From Nostoc sp. TCL240-02 (GTDB taxonomy: Bacteria > Cyanobacteriota > Cyanobacteriia > Cyanobacteriales > Nostocaceae), in assembly GCF_013343235.1 (NCBI RefSeq), contig NZ_CP040094.1, positions 2,294,501 to 2,358,500 of the forward strand: 64,000 nucleotides of DNA. The letters run 5' to 3'. Below the pieces are notes generated by a model. It saw only the letters and a program-made list of their open reading frames with translations, did no database searches and was not told the origin of the DNA. A program made the translations under genes and the position numbers. Below, piece by piece: positions 26,026 to 36,216 of this stretch (the stretch's first letter is position 1; each line of letters starts with the position of its first letter).

Positions 26026-26697
26026 ATGCTTTCAACAAAGGGCGAATATAAATCCTGGGAAATAACAGAAGCAGTTTTACCTGTAGCGTCTTCTCAAGAA
26101 GAAGCCAAAGAAAGATTAACAGACACAAATGTAGCGACGATCACAAAATTTTATGGTCGTTATCAAGATTTTATGGAAATGCCTGCCCCAGTAGAAAAGG
26201 TTGCTGAGTATCTTAACGCTCACGCCTCATGGTTTTCTCGTTGCGCTGAACCTATGAAGGTGCAATTACTTGGGGAAAATGGCTACGCTTTAGTAATTGG
26301 TCGTTTTGGCGCTTTTGGTTATGAAGTAGAACCGAAAATTGGCTTGGAATTGTTGCCTCCAGAGGAGGGTATTTACCGCATCCGTACAATATCCATTCCT
26401 GATTACCAAGCGCCTGGTTATGACGTAGACTATCGCGCATCTCTACAGCTAATAGAAAACGATGCTTGCACTAGCGGCGAGGTTACGAGAGTTGAATGGG
26501 AATTGGATTTAGTAGTTGATTTGCACTTTCCCCGGTTTATTCAGCGATTACCCAAGTCTATAATTCAATCTACTGGCGATCGCTTACTTAACCAAATTGT
26601 CCGCCAAGTTTCTCGTCGCTTAACACGCAAAGTTCAGCAAGATTTTCAGAAATCTTTGGAAATACCCTTTTCTGGGAATTCCAAACAAAAGCGCTAA
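26026..26697 (+). CDS. DUF1997 family protein
   Basis: A 223-residue protein matching DUF1997, a family conserved in cyanobacteria and chloroplasts: FYGRYQDFMEMPAPVEKVAEYLNAHASWFSRCAEPM, GYALVIGRFGAFGYEVEPKIGLELLP, and the C-terminal LHFPRFIQRLPKSIIQSTGDRLLNQIVRQVSRRLTRKVQQDF. No membrane segment. The pattern suggests a START-like lipid or cofactor-binding fold, but function is not known. It converges on the DUF4079 gene across a strong hairpin. Confidence 0.82.
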   Translation: MLSTKGEYKSWEITEAVLPVASSQEEAKERLTDTNVATITKFYGRYQDFMEMPAPVEKVAEYLNAHASWFSRCAEPMKVQLLGENGYALVIGRFGAFGYEVEPKIGLELLPPEEGIYRIRTISIPDYQAPGYDVDYRASLQLIENDACTSGEVTRVEWELDLVVDLHFPRFIQRLPKSIIQSTGDRLLNQIVRQVSRRLTRKVQQDFQKSLEIPFSGNSKQKR

Positions 26698-26705
26698 GTC
26701 AACAG

Positions 26706-26740
26706 TCCTTTGTCATTTCTCATACACTAATGACAAAGGA
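26706..26740. repeat. 12-bp inverted repeat of TTGTCAT-type units
   Basis: tcctttgtcatt and aatgacaaagga are exact reverse complements separated by 11 bases, in the convergent spacer after the DUF1997 gene. Confidence 0.6.
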
Positions 26741-26747
26741 CAAAGCG

Positions 26748-26785
26748 CAAAGTCTGAGCGGAGGTCTCCTCCGCTCAGAACTTTG
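26748..26785. terminator. Bidirectional hairpin between convergent genes
   Basis: A perfect 12-bp stem (tctgagcggagg, loop tct, cctccgctcaga) at 26753-26779, extended by five more pairs (caaag/ctttg) past a single bulge. It lies between the 3' ends of the DUF1997 and DUF4079 genes, where one structure can serve both. Confidence 0.7.
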
Positions 26786-26802
26786 TAAGAGAGGACAAAT
26801 GA

Positions 26803-27273
26803 CTAAGCTTTAGTAAGAATTCTTTGGACAATTTGCACGCCAGTAACAGCCTGCCAAGCAAAAAGTCCCAAAAGCGTGAAATTTAGCAAAATATGGGTTG
26901 CGCGTGCCCAGTTTGCCCCTTTCTGCATATAAGGGGACAAAGCAGCAGAAAATGCAATCAGACCTGTCATACCCAGTCCTGCCAGCAGGTGAGGGCCGAC
27001 AAATAACTTGCCATTATTGATGTAAGTTACACCCATCCCTCCGATCATACCTACCACCATCAAAGCTAAGAGTATAGACCCAATTTGGTAGTGTCTGACG
27101 CTATATCTACCTTTAATCAGTTCTTTCTTTTCTTCCCCCTGAGCATTTCTGGTACGCTGTAATTGCAGCCCCAAGTAGGCAGCATAAATTGAGAGTACTA
27201 ATAGCGCCCACATCAGCACCGGATGGAAGAAATTCAGCCAATATTTCACCGACGCAGAAAGTTCCAGACTCAT
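26803..27273 (-). CDS. DUF4079 membrane protein
   Basis: A 156-residue protein with four predicted transmembrane helices: YWLNFFHPVLMWALLVLSIYAAYLGLQL, IGSILLALMVVGMIGGMGVTYI, LLAGLGMTGLIAFSAALSPYM and ILLNFTLLGLFAWQAVTGVQIV. His residues at the start of helices 1, 3 and 4 are reminiscent of cytochrome b-type haem ligands. The pattern fits DUF4079, conserved in photosynthetic organisms, function unknown. Confidence 0.78.
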   Translation of the reverse strand: MSLELSASVKYWLNFFHPVLMWALLVLSIYAAYLGLQLQRTRNAQGEEKKELIKGRYSVRHYQIGSILLALMVVGMIGGMGVTYINNGKLFVGPHLLAGLGMTGLIAFSAALSPYMQKGANWARATHILLNFTLLGLFAWQAVTGVQIVQRILTKA

Positions 27274-27573
27274 AGTGTTCTCACCTAATTATTAAATCTT
27301 CATAAAAATTAGCATAACTCTATTCTCTGTGCTTCAAGTTGCACAAATTTAAGAAGTTTGGGCATTGGGAATTGGGCATGAAGAAGAGACAAGGTAGACA
27401 AGGAAGAGGGGGGAGACAAGGGAGAGACTTATTCAATAATTCTTCTTTGTCCCCCTGCCCCTTTCCAGTCCCTTCCCATGCTATTTCCCTTTACCCTCTT
27501 GCCAAAGTGCATAAACAATCTCAGACTGAGTTTTGAGGGTAGACGAACAAAACCCCTGTGTGGGATCTCATTC

Positions 27574-28857
27574 ATGACTGAAAACAACGATACTTTGCTG
27601 CTAAAAGCCGCTAAAAGTGGCGATATCAAGGGGCTGTGTGCGCTACTGGCTGATGGTGCGAGGGTAGACGCGTGCGATCGCCAAGGCACGACGGCGTTAA
27701 TGTTTGCAGCCAATTTAGGCTACACCGAAATAGTGCGATCGCTCCTAGATGCTGGGGCAAATATCAACTTGAAGAGAAAACTCTATAGTTTGACAGCTTT
27801 GATGTTGGCAGCTAGTGCCAAACAACTTGATATCTTGAAACTTTTAGTATCTAAAGGTGCTGATGTTAATGCCACTAATGAAGATGGCAGCACAGCTTTA
27901 ATGGCCGCAGTCCTCAAAGGTCATATCGATGTAGTGCGAGTCTTATTGGCTGCTGGTGCGGAGGTGAATATTGCCGATAAAGATGATGATACTGCCTTGA
28001 AACTCGCCATTAAGCAGGGAAACATAGAAATTTTACAAGCAATTCTCCAAACTGGTGCTGATGTCAATATCCCAGATCAAGAGGGTGAGACACTCTTAAC
28101 ATTAGCCGCAGACTTGGGGCATCTGGAGGTTGTGGAAGCACTGCTAGCGGCGGGGGCTGATGTGAATGCGAAAAACGCTGATGGTGGAACTGCATTATTG
28201 GCAGCAGCAGCAGCAGGACATAGTGCGATCGCAGCAGCTTTACTAGATCGAGGTGCTGAAATTAATCTCCAAGATCAAGATGGTGAAACTGCTCTACATC
28301 TTGCCGTTGTGGAAGGCTACATTGATGTCGTGCAAGTATTACTTAATAGGGGTGCAGATGTCCAAATTAGGAACCGTCTAGGTGATACACCACTACTTGT
28401 AGCAGCGTTGCAGGGACATAGCAAAATTGTCGAGGCACTACTACGTTCTGGGGGAGATATTAATGGGAAAAATCTTGGTGAAGTACCTTTGACGTTGGCT
28501 GTATCACAAGGACACATTCAAACAGTGAAGGTGTTGTTAGACTATGGTGCTGATGCCAACACTCTGGGGGACGATGGCAAAACTGCTTTGATCAAAGCAA
28601 CTGAACGCAAACACACAGAGATTATACATTTGCTGCTGGCAAAAGGGGCAGATGTGAATTTTCAAGACTCAGGAAGGGCAACATCATTGATGTGGGCTGC
28701 CTCAGCAGGTTATGGCGAAATTGTGCAGTTATTACTCCAAGCTGGGGCAGATGTGAATTTAAAAAACCGTGGTGGTTATACTGCTTTGATGATTGCAGAA
28801 TTTAATGGTTATAAAAATGTAGTGCGGAGTCTGCAAAAAGCTGGAGCGCAAGAATAG
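27574..28857 (+). CDS. Ankyrin-repeat protein
   Basis: A 427-residue protein made almost wholly of about 12-13 ankyrin repeats of 32-33 residues, each with the pattern G.TALM.A...GH...V..LL..GADVN. I chose ATG 27574 (MTENNDTLLLKAAKSGDIKGL) because the upstream extension of the frame (from 27478) reads through repeat-rich spacer and lacks ankyrin features. No signal peptide or catalytic domain is visible, so it is probably a cytoplasmic protein-protein interaction scaffold. Partners unknown. Confidence 0.9.
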   Translation: MTENNDTLLLKAAKSGDIKGLCALLADGARVDACDRQGTTALMFAANLGYTEIVRSLLDAGANINLKRKLYSLTALMLAASAKQLDILKLLVSKGADVNATNEDGSTALMAAVLKGHIDVVRVLLAAGAEVNIADKDDDTALKLAIKQGNIEILQAILQTGADVNIPDQEGETLLTLAADLGHLEVVEALLAAGADVNAKNADGGTALLAAAAAGHSAIAAALLDRGAEINLQDQDGETALHLAVVEGYIDVVQVLLNRGADVQIRNRLGDTPLLVAALQGHSKIVEALLRSGGDINGKNLGEVPLTLAVSQGHIQTVKVLLDYGADANTLGDDGKTALIKATERKHTEIIHLLLAKGADVNFQDSGRATSLMWAASAGYGEIVQLLLQAGADVNLKNRGGYTALMIAEFNGYKNVVRSLQKAGAQE

Positions 28858-29433
28858 CTATTTTAATTATGAATTTTTCAACTAAAATCTTTTTAGAAAT
28901 ATCTTGACAAATGATGAAATGAAGGTTATCGACTTAAAGACCAAGTAATTTGAAAACGCCCAAGTTTAGACCTAAGAAACAAAGAAAGCAAAACTCCGTC
29001 GTAACTGTTGTGAACTTGCTACGGCGGAGAAAAGAAAAATTAAAACGCCAAGAGGTAACAGGCTAAATGCTTGCGTGACAAGGATAGAAAAAAAGCAAAA
29101 ATGAAGAAGTAAATTTACTTTTTGCCTTGTACATTTTACCTTTTACCTGCTATCCCCTTTGACGTTTCCTACTGTGCTAGATGTGCAAAATATATAGTTT
29201 TTGCTTAAACAGAAATGTATTCTAAGGATCATTTTTTATGTATTATCCTAATGACTAAATACAAACAAGTCCTGAAAAAAGATTAATTTGCGATTATTTG
29301 AGCGATCGCTACGGAAATTTAAAGAAAAATAAATTAAAAATTAAATTTGCCATGGTAAATATCCAGTTGCCATAACCAGTTGCCATAAAATTAGGTATTT
29401 ATTCATGACTTGACCAAGAAAAATGGTTAATGA
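28858..29433. other. Non-coding spacer with one hairpin
   Basis: About 575 AT-rich bases with no convincing gene. An imperfect inverted repeat (ctccgtcgta / tacggcggag, 9 of 10 pairs) at 28994-29029 lies about 137 bases after the ankyrin gene and could end its transcript. Confidence 0.5.
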
Positions 29434-30825
29434 CTATAAAATTTGCAGAACAACTAGTGTCATATCATCAGTGTTTTGCTTATCATCACCAATGAACTGC
29501 TGAACTTGGTCAAATAAATAATCCACAATTTCCTCTGGGCCATTACAGTACTTACAAGCCGTATTGAAGCCAGTGACAAAATTCTCTTCATCGAAGCGAT
29601 CGCCACCAGCCGCCGCTGCATCGGTCAAGCCATCTGTGTAGTAAATAATTGTATCCCCAGGCTCTAACTGTACCTGAGCATCTTCATATTGGCTGTTAGC
29701 ATCCAAACCGATTAGCATTCCTAGAGTATCTAAACGGCTGACCGTTTTCGTGGCTGCGTGCCACCACAAGGGAGGATTGTGTGCCGCATTGCTATAAGAC
29801 AAAATTCGACTGTGAGGATTATATTCTGAATAAAATAGTGTTACAAAACGGTGAGAATTTTCCAAATCCGCATACATAACTCTATTTAAGTTTTGCAGAA
29901 TTTTTGCTGGGGAATTCCCATGTAGTACTTCTCCCCTCAGCATTCCTCGCATCATCGTCATAATCAGCCCAGCAGGGACACCTTTGCCCATCACATCTCC
30001 AATAACCAAACCCCAGCGACCAGTTTCGGTGTCGCTTTTAGTCTTAGACCGAATTTTATTCTGATTGGTAGCAATAAAGTCGTAGTAGTCACCACCAACA
30101 CGATTTGCAGGTTTACAACGGGCCGCTAGGACTGCACCAGGTATTGTGGGACATTGACGTGGTAGAAGTCGCCGTTGAATTTCTGCACCAATTTCTAGCT
30201 CTTGGTCTAACCGTTCTTTTTTTCTAAGTTCTACAGCTAGTTCATCGTTTTCGATCGCTACTGCTGTTTGGTCTGCCACTAACCTAACTAACTTTTGCCT
30301 AGTTTCTGTCCAACTATATTCTGGATCGCGGCTCAATACGTAGAGCCATCCCCTTTCTGTATGCTTTACCAGAATCGCCGTACCAAAGATTTGCACATCT
30401 GGCCCCAAATAGCGATGCATCTGGTCATCCAAAATCCCCGTCGCATTCGCTAGAGGGGCAGTATTTGGCAAAAGGGTGATTTGACTGCTGGCTATTTCTA
30501 GCGCTTTGCGGATATTTTTACGCTGTCCACTATCTTGCCAATGTAACTGTTCTAACCTGACTTGACCATTAGGTTTGTAGAGAAACAGGGCGCTGCCGTC
30601 TGCATCTGTCACTCTTGTTGCCATTAGCGGAATCAGTTCCAAAAACTGATTCAAATTATTGAAACTTCTCAGGGCAAATCCTAAAGAACTGAGCAAATCT
30701 TGAATTTTGTTCTGTTCCCGGTGCAACCTTGCCACGAGTTCTTTGAGTGCCACGACTGGGGTGACATCCGTCGCGGCACTACTATTGTTGTCAGTGGGTT
30801 GAGAGGGCAGTTGAGACACAGGCAC
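29434..30825 (-). CDS. GAF domain-PP2C-type (SpoIIE/RsbU) phosphatase
   Basis: A 463-residue signalling phosphatase. Residues ~20-60 are a helical stretch; a GAF-like sensor domain covers ~60-200 (SLGFALRSFNNLNQFLELIPLMATRVTDADGSALFLY ... DQTAVAIENDELAVEL). A short coiled-coil linker (ELRKKERLDQELEIGAEIQRRLLP) leads to the PP2C/SpoIIE catalytic domain with metal-binding NRVGGDYYDFI, VIGDVMGKGVPAGLIM and YYTDGLTDA. Such proteins dephosphorylate anti-anti-sigma factors in partner-switching systems; no STAS or anti-sigma gene is adjacent. The start is GTG. The PP2C part is complete. Confidence 0.9.
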   Translation of the reverse strand: MPVSQLPSQPTDNNSSAATDVTPVVALKELVARLHREQNKIQDLLSSLGFALRSFNNLNQFLELIPLMATRVTDADGSALFLYKPNGQVRLEQLHWQDSGQRKNIRKALEIASSQITLLPNTAPLANATGILDDQMHRYLGPDVQIFGTAILVKHTERGWLYVLSRDPEYSWTETRQKLVRLVADQTAVAIENDELAVELRKKERLDQELEIGAEIQRRLLPRQCPTIPGAVLAARCKPANRVGGDYYDFIATNQNKIRSKTKSDTETGRWGLVIGDVMGKGVPAGLIMTMMRGMLRGEVLHGNSPAKILQNLNRVMYADLENSHRFVTLFYSEYNPHSRILSYSNAAHNPPLWWHAATKTVSRLDTLGMLIGLDANSQYEDAQVQLEPGDTIIYYTDGLTDAAAAGGDRFDEENFVTGFNTACKYCNGPEEIVDYLFDQVQQFIGDDKQNTDDMTLVVLQIL

Positions 30826-32270
30826 AGGTATTATTGCACTTTATATTGGCAGATTTTAGATTACTTATAAGCTTTTTGGCTTTCGTATTGCTAAACCATA
30901 ATTAGACAAGACTTGTCACTTTAGCAAGAGTATAAAGACGTAACAGGCAACTTTTATCAGTATTTTATTTGCTTATTGTATTTTTGATGGAATCTTAGTC
31001 ATTGAAAATCATGTATTTTTAGTCAAAATCCAACCCGTAAAAATTACTATAGCGGTTCTCAATTGTATGGAATATAAACCTAACCCTGAGCCTTGTAGAG
31101 AGATGTGTATACACTGTAGCCTTTTCGAAGAAAGATCAAAGTGTATTGCATCAAAACGAGAAGCGCTCTAGTTTTGGTGATAGTTCAGAAAGCTTTTCCT
31201 TTTTTCATAACTTAATTACCAAAGCATATCTCTAAAGTCAGAAAAATACTTTATTCAAAGAATAATTTATAACGCTTTCAGAGTAATTATTTGGGTATAG
31301 GAAACTAGGAAATTAGAAGTTTTTTGAGCGAAAACCTCAACAAGCGCTCCAATCGAGCTTAGTTTGGTAAAAACATACTTACATTCATTCCAAAAGCTAA
31401 GAATATGTAAATAAGTCTTTAAATACTTAATCTGTATACAATAATTACCGTGATAATCGCCAAGGATGATACTAAATCTAGAAAAAATCTCCTCCCAAAA
31501 CTTTAAGTCAAAAGCCAGAAACAATGTTGTCGTTTTATCATCAGAATTCAAATCTCTCGATTTACTACAAAAATATTTGTAGATTCTTTCGCAAGTAGGA
31601 GCTGAAAATACACCTGGGAGTGTTGAAACAGCTTACTTACACTAATTCACTTTTTGAGTCCACAGTGGACGACTTTCCGAATTTCTGATGGTCGGAAGCC
31701 GTCTTTCTGGCAAGCATTGGGCAAACAGTTGATGCTCGTAATCCAACTTTTGAGTAAGTTACGTGCAGCGTGCAGTTCTCCCGACTTGCTAATGCAGTCG
31801 CTTCGCCTGTTGGTGATGCTACGCATAGCTTTAGCTTGCTTCTTTGACAGCAGTACAAGTTGCCATAGCCAATATGAGTTAACTGCGGAGGGAAAAGACC
31901 ACAGTCTTTGACTCACCTGCGTTGGCTCTCTAATCTACTACTCATCGCTCAGACTGCTGTCCATCCCACACCACAATAGTTGTATTTGTGGGGGTGAGTA
32001 TCTTGTCTACCTTTTAAGTTTCTACAAAATGTAAGTTTACGGGCTTTTGTGTGTAGCAACTAAATGTCTTGCTACTCCACTTAAAAAGCCCTTAAAGGGC
32101 TGAAAAAGGTCATTAGCTTGAGATTTTAGCAAAATTCACCCATTTATTGTGACAAATTTATGATTTTAGGATTTTAACTGTTTTTAGTTAGTTCAAGTGA
32201 TAATACCAGATTCAGTTATCCCTAAATTTATCAGTTTGTCAAGAAAAATTTTTAATTCCCAATTTTTCTA
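30826..32270. other. 1.4-kb spacer with hairpins and repeats, no firm gene
   Basis: From 31050 to about 31175 there is a degenerate inverted-repeat element (tatagcggttctcaattg ... cgagaagcgctctag) resembling the tail found behind the MITE at 50690-50780. A 94-codon minus-strand frame (31267-31551, TTG start) has no recognisable family. Around 31660-31720 there is a palindrome gtccacagtggac and a longer imperfect hairpin; at 32053-32075 and 32087-32101 two adjacent hairpins (gtagcaa/ttgctac and agccctt/aagggct). An unrecognised small RNA or transposon remnant are both possible. Confidence 0.4.
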
Positions 32271-33911
32271 TCAGCCACTCAAGAGAGCTTCGACAAACTC
32301 ATAGCTCGAAAAGGGTCGTAAGTCTTCAATTCCTTCACCAGCACCAATAAAGCGAATCGGTAAACCTAGTTGTTGCACAACGGCAAGGGCAACGCCGCCT
32401 TTAGCAGTGCCATCTAGTTTGGTTAAGACAACGCCACTCAGTTGGGCCGCTTGGGAGAAAACTTCGGCTTGTCGTAGTCCATTTTGACCTAAAGTAGCAT
32501 CTAGAACCAATAGCGATTCCACTTTGGCATTTGGAGCTTTTTTGTCGATAATTCGCCGGATTTTACCGAGTTCGTCCATTAAGTTTTTCTTGTTTTGCAA
32601 TCGCCCAGCAGTGTCTACCAGAAGTAATTCTGTTTGCCGCGATTGGGCGGCTGCGATCGCATCAAATACAACTGCTGCCGGATCTGTATTTTTTCCAGGA
32701 TTGGCAATTACTTCTACACCACTTCTACTACCCCAAACCTTCACCTGTTCAACGGCGGCGGCGCGGAAGGTGTCTGCTGCCCCAATCAAGCATTTATAGC
32801 CAGATTTTTGTCCCAAGTGGGCAATTTTGCCAATGGTGGTGGTTTTCCCGGCACCATTTACCCCAGTGATTAACCAAATGTTCAAGGTTTCTTTTTCTGG
32901 GGTAAATCTAGTTTTGTGGGATGCAATGCTTGGTGCATCCAGCATATCCCGGAGAATTTTTTTCAGATAAGCGATCGCTTCTTCCGGTGCAGTAACTTCT
33001 TCTCGAAGTTTTGTCTGTAGCGCATTGATAATAAAGTCTGTCGCCTCTACACCCACATCAGCTTGTAGGAGTAATGCTTCAATTTCCGTCACAGCAGCAA
33101 GGTTTAGCGGCCCTTGACCAACGATCGCCTTCAGTTGGTTGAGGATACTCCGGCGAGTTTTGTCTAACCCTTGCCGGAGCTTTTTCAGCCAGGTTATTTC
33201 TTCAATAGAAACGTCTTCTGGATTTCTACCTTGAGCTGCTAAAACTTTCGCTGACCAGACAAACCCATCATCAAATACCAGTCCGGGAATTTCCTCTCCT
33301 ATCTCTGAGGTTGCAGCTACTGGCTGTAATACTTCCGGTTCTGGAACTTCAATGGCGGTGGCTATTAGTTGATCCAGTTTTGCTTGCCGTTCTGCTGCCG
33401 CCCGTTCTAAGAAGGATAAATTAGCTGGTGCTGTTGGCTGCGTTGCCTCTAGCGTGGGGGTTTGTTCAATTTCTTTTGTGGTTATTTCTGGGCTTTCGAC
33501 ATCGGACTCTTCAGCAATTGCAATTACTGAGGAATCTTCTGTATTTTCTTCCTCAGTAGCAGTTTGGATAATTTCTGGCTGTGCTGTTTCTAGGGTTGTA
33601 ACAGGTTCCTCAGTTAGTTCTGATTCAGTGATTTCCGCAATTGCCGTTTCTACAGTTTCAGGTTCTGCTGAGGAATTTTCTGAATCAGGCGGGGTTTCTA
33701 CTACCTCAACCTGTTGTTTTTGCTGAATATTTTTGTAAGCAGCTTTAGCAAACGCCAACAAGTCTGCCGTTGTATCTGGTGCAGTTTCAGCAGTTGAGGT
33801 TTCGGCTGGCTCTGGTTGGGGTTCTTGTGCAGGAGTAGTTTCTTCCTGTTTTTTATCAGAGGGAGTCTCAGAGGAATCGTTATATTGACGGCGGAACCAA
33901 TTAAAAACCAT
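32271..33911 (-). CDS. ftsY: Signal recognition particle receptor FtsY
   Basis: A 546-residue SRP receptor GTPase that docks ribosome-SRP complexes at the membrane. The first ~230 residues are a long acidic Glu/Thr/Pro-rich A-domain. The NG domain follows, with G1 GVNGAGKTTTIGKIA near 352, DTFRAAAVEQ, G3 DTAGRLQNKKNLMDEL near 440, and G4 TKLDGTAKGG near 498. The N-terminus MVFNWFRRQ is amphipathic and likely membrane-binding. It lies downstream of nusB on the same strand, an arrangement I recall from other cyanobacteria. Confidence 0.96.
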   Translation of the reverse strand: MVFNWFRRQYNDSSETPSDKKQEETTPAQEPQPEPAETSTAETAPDTTADLLAFAKAAYKNIQQKQQVEVVETPPDSENSSAEPETVETAIAEITESELTEEPVTTLETAQPEIIQTATEEENTEDSSVIAIAEESDVESPEITTKEIEQTPTLEATQPTAPANLSFLERAAAERQAKLDQLIATAIEVPEPEVLQPVAATSEIGEEIPGLVFDDGFVWSAKVLAAQGRNPEDVSIEEITWLKKLRQGLDKTRRSILNQLKAIVGQGPLNLAAVTEIEALLLQADVGVEATDFIINALQTKLREEVTAPEEAIAYLKKILRDMLDAPSIASHKTRFTPEKETLNIWLITGVNGAGKTTTIGKIAHLGQKSGYKCLIGAADTFRAAAVEQVKVWGSRSGVEVIANPGKNTDPAAVVFDAIAAAQSRQTELLLVDTAGRLQNKKNLMDELGKIRRIIDKKAPNAKVESLLVLDATLGQNGLRQAEVFSQAAQLSGVVLTKLDGTAKGGVALAVVQQLGLPIRFIGAGEGIEDLRPFSSYEFVEALLSG

Positions 33912-34171
33912 TGCAGCAGTATTAGTTATATGAGTTATAAGTTATAAGTTATGAGTTTAATTTAACTTTGCACTTTTTCCTGGGGTGAAAACTTCCCGGT
34001 TATCCTCACCTTTGATAGCTAGTTGGAGGAGAATCAGTTTTCTTCGGTTCGCGCAGCGTCTCCCCTTCTTCTAAAGAAGAGCTAGCGCCAAGGTAAAAGT
34101 TTCGCTCGGAGGAAGCCGCAGAAGCGGCTACAGACTTTTCTCCATAGGAGTATATGAATTAGGCAGCGTTA

Positions 34172-34813
34172 CTATGCTGTTTTTTTCTGCTCAGTGACTC
34201 GGCGCAAAACACCATTAATAAATCGATGACCGTCGTCTCCACTGTAGCGCTTGGCTAGCTCCACAGCTTCGTTGATAGCGATGCTGTCTGGAACTCCTAA
34301 GAACTTCATTTCTGCCACAGCGATTTGCAGGATATCGCGGTCAATTTGGGCGAGGCGAGTTACTTGCCAATCCACTAAGGCAGTAGAAAGGAGTTCATCT
34401 ATAATGTGTCGATTTTCGTTGACGGTAATCACAAGCTCTTTAGCGTAATTACGGACTCCCTTATCCTGATTAGCTAGTTGAATCAATTCGGGGAAATCAA
34501 CTGCCGTACCCAATTGATTGATTGCTGTCTGGGTGCAGGCGATCGCTTCTTGAAGCATTGTTCTGGCAGAATTGAGGTCGGAAGCACGAGTTTGGCTACT
34601 CAAAAGGCGATCGTTACTGCGTTGCAGTTCACCTGCGGCATTATCGAGCGTATCTTGCACTTCTGAGGTCAGGGTGCGTACTGCTCCTAGCACCAATTTG
34701 GATACTAGCTGATCATCTGGTAGTGTATCTAATTTTTTTGGGTTGACTGGCAATTGGCTAAGGCTTAAAAGCGCCAATTCACGAGCAATTTGCTGGGGTT
34801 TACGAGGTTGCAT
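34172..34813 (-). CDS. nusB: Transcription antitermination factor NusB
   Basis: A NusB-family RNA-binding protein, which with NusE binds boxA sequences in rRNA operons. The N-terminal [19 protein letters not shown] and the C-terminal [49 protein letters not shown] are diagnostic. At about 213 residues it is longer than E. coli NusB (139) because of a middle helical insertion, as in other cyanobacteria. I chose ATG 34813 over the TTG three codons upstream. It lies between the DUF502 gene and ftsY on the same strand. Confidence 0.93.
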   Translation of the reverse strand: MQPRKPQQIARELALLSLSQLPVNPKKLDTLPDDQLVSKLVLGAVRTLTSEVQDTLDNAAGELQRSNDRLLSSQTRASDLNSARTMLQEAIACTQTAINQLGTAVDFPELIQLANQDKGVRNYAKELVITVNENRHIIDELLSTALVDWQVTRLAQIDRDILQIAVAEMKFLGVPDSIAINEAVELAKRYSGDDGHRFINGVLRRVTEQKKTA

Positions 34814-34935
34814 AAAAGTCAAAGGTGATTGTGCGAGAACTGATTAACTAGGTGAGGCAGACTTATGAGTTTATCAATTTTGGCACAGTCAAACAACAAG
34901 ATTACGCATTTGCTTGTGACTTTGCCAGATTGATT

Positions 34936-35700
34936 TTAAGTTTCTTCAACAGGAATAACCTGCCGCTTGATTTCGTCGTGTTTCACTTCCACTGTAGATT
35001 CTTTAGGGAAGATCAAGGGCGTATTAGGGGCGACAATACCACCTGATACAACTATTTTAAAAGCGTCTTCAATAGACATAGAGAGGTTCACCACCTCGTC
35101 TTCAGGAACGACTGCGTACCATCCGGTAGTTGGATTTGGGGTGGTGGGGATAAAAACACTTAGGACGGGACGGGACATCTGGGCTTGGATATCACTGCTG
35201 ATTGCACCAGTGACAAAGGCGATCGCCCAAATTCCTCGGCGGGGATACTCTACCAAAATTACCCGGCGAAATTTGCCATTAGAATCTTTTAGTATTGTTT
35301 CTAAAAGCTGTTTGAGAGTTTTGTATACCTGCCCAGCTAAGGGAATTGCCTGTAATAATCGCTCACCGAAATCTAATAACCACCGCCCAGCAATATTACG
35401 AGCCATCAGACCCATCAATAAGATACATAGTAGCGGTACAGCTAATCCTACTAATAAATTCAGTAAATTTACTAGAATTGGGTTTAACCCATCAAATGGA
35501 TTCAGTTGTTTTGGAATTTGGGTGAGGAAGTTGATTACCCAATTAGCAATGGTAATTGTCAGCCAGATAGTGGTTGCTAGAGGAATTACTACCAACAAAC
35601 CAGCAATCAGGTCGTTTTTTAAGTCCTGTTTTAGGCGATCGATTACCAAGCCCTGATTCTCCTGTTTTAAGCTAGAGGAACTTTTGTTATTGGTATCCAT
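34936..35700 (-). CDS. DUF502 membrane protein
   Basis: A protein of about 254 residues matching DUF502, a membrane family of bacteria and plants (COV-like). Two hydrophobic segments, DLIAGLLVVIPLATTIWLTITIANWVINFL and VNLLNLLVGLAVPLLCILLMGLMA, are followed by a conserved soluble part with GERLLQAIPLAGQVYKTLKQL, RVILVEYPRRGIWAIAFVTG and VFIPTTPNPTTGWYAVVPEDEV. The ATG at 35700 is preferred; a TTG 22 codons upstream gives a longer form. It is upstream of nusB and ftsY on the same strand; function unknown. Confidence 0.88.
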   Translation of the reverse strand: MDTNNKSSSSLKQENQGLVIDRLKQDLKNDLIAGLLVVIPLATTIWLTITIANWVINFLTQIPKQLNPFDGLNPILVNLLNLLVGLAVPLLCILLMGLMARNIAGRWLLDFGERLLQAIPLAGQVYKTLKQLLETILKDSNGKFRRVILVEYPRRGIWAIAFVTGAISSDIQAQMSRPVLSVFIPTTPNPTTGWYAVVPEDEVVNLSMSIEDAFKIVVSGGIVAPNTPLIFPKESTVEVKHDEIKRQVIPVEET

Positions 35701-35766
35701 ACCAGCAAATTCGTCAAATAGCAAAGGCTTTACTTGAAGCAACTTCCGCCGCAAGTAACTATCCAA

Positions 35767-36216
35767 AACGTTAGCAGTTTGGCTACTACAGCAAGAATAG
35801 ATACTTTTTGCTGTAAATCAGCTATTCTCATACAAGCATAGACATAAATATCAACCAATCGGATGGCTGCTGGTTATTTTCAGAAAATGTCACCTTTCCT
35901 TGTAAGACTTGTAAATGATTGTTGCAAGTCATAAGGTATTACTAATCTATCGCGCTCAATCAAAAGCTGCTTTTGATTGTGAAAGTAGCACCAGGTAAAC
36001 TGAGGAGTTATTTTATATGTTTAGTCACTCACGTTTGATCGGGAGCGGTTTTTATGAAAATGGTCTGTTATAAATATTAATTTAATATGGTGGTTTTGTT
36101 TAAATTTAAAGCGCGATAGAGTAGCACAGCTAGCTATGCTACCCTATTTCTGAATTCTGATTTTGCGATCGCTACTTGTTGATTTGACTGAAAATCCTTC
36201 TAATCTCCAGTCCCCT
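35767..36216. other. Spacer downstream of the hps cluster, two hairpins
   Basis: No gene seen. A perfect 10-bp stem (caatcaaaag, loop ctg, cttttgattg) at 35957-35979, and a palindromic structure around agctagct with flanking gtagca/tgctac at 36121-36142, about 75 bases beyond the end of the last hps-region gene. The second could be a terminator for that transcript. Confidence 0.5.

Noticed and set aside
31267..31551. 94-codon minus-strand frame
   Set aside because: It starts with TTG, lacks a clear ribosome site and recognisable motifs, and its AT-rich surroundings make a chance frame likely.
31637..31916. Overlapping frames of 73-89 codons on both strands
   Set aside because: They overlap one another, contain repeat-derived sequence (gcgtagcatcaccaacaggc type) and show no recognisable family. 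They are treated as part of the non-coding region.
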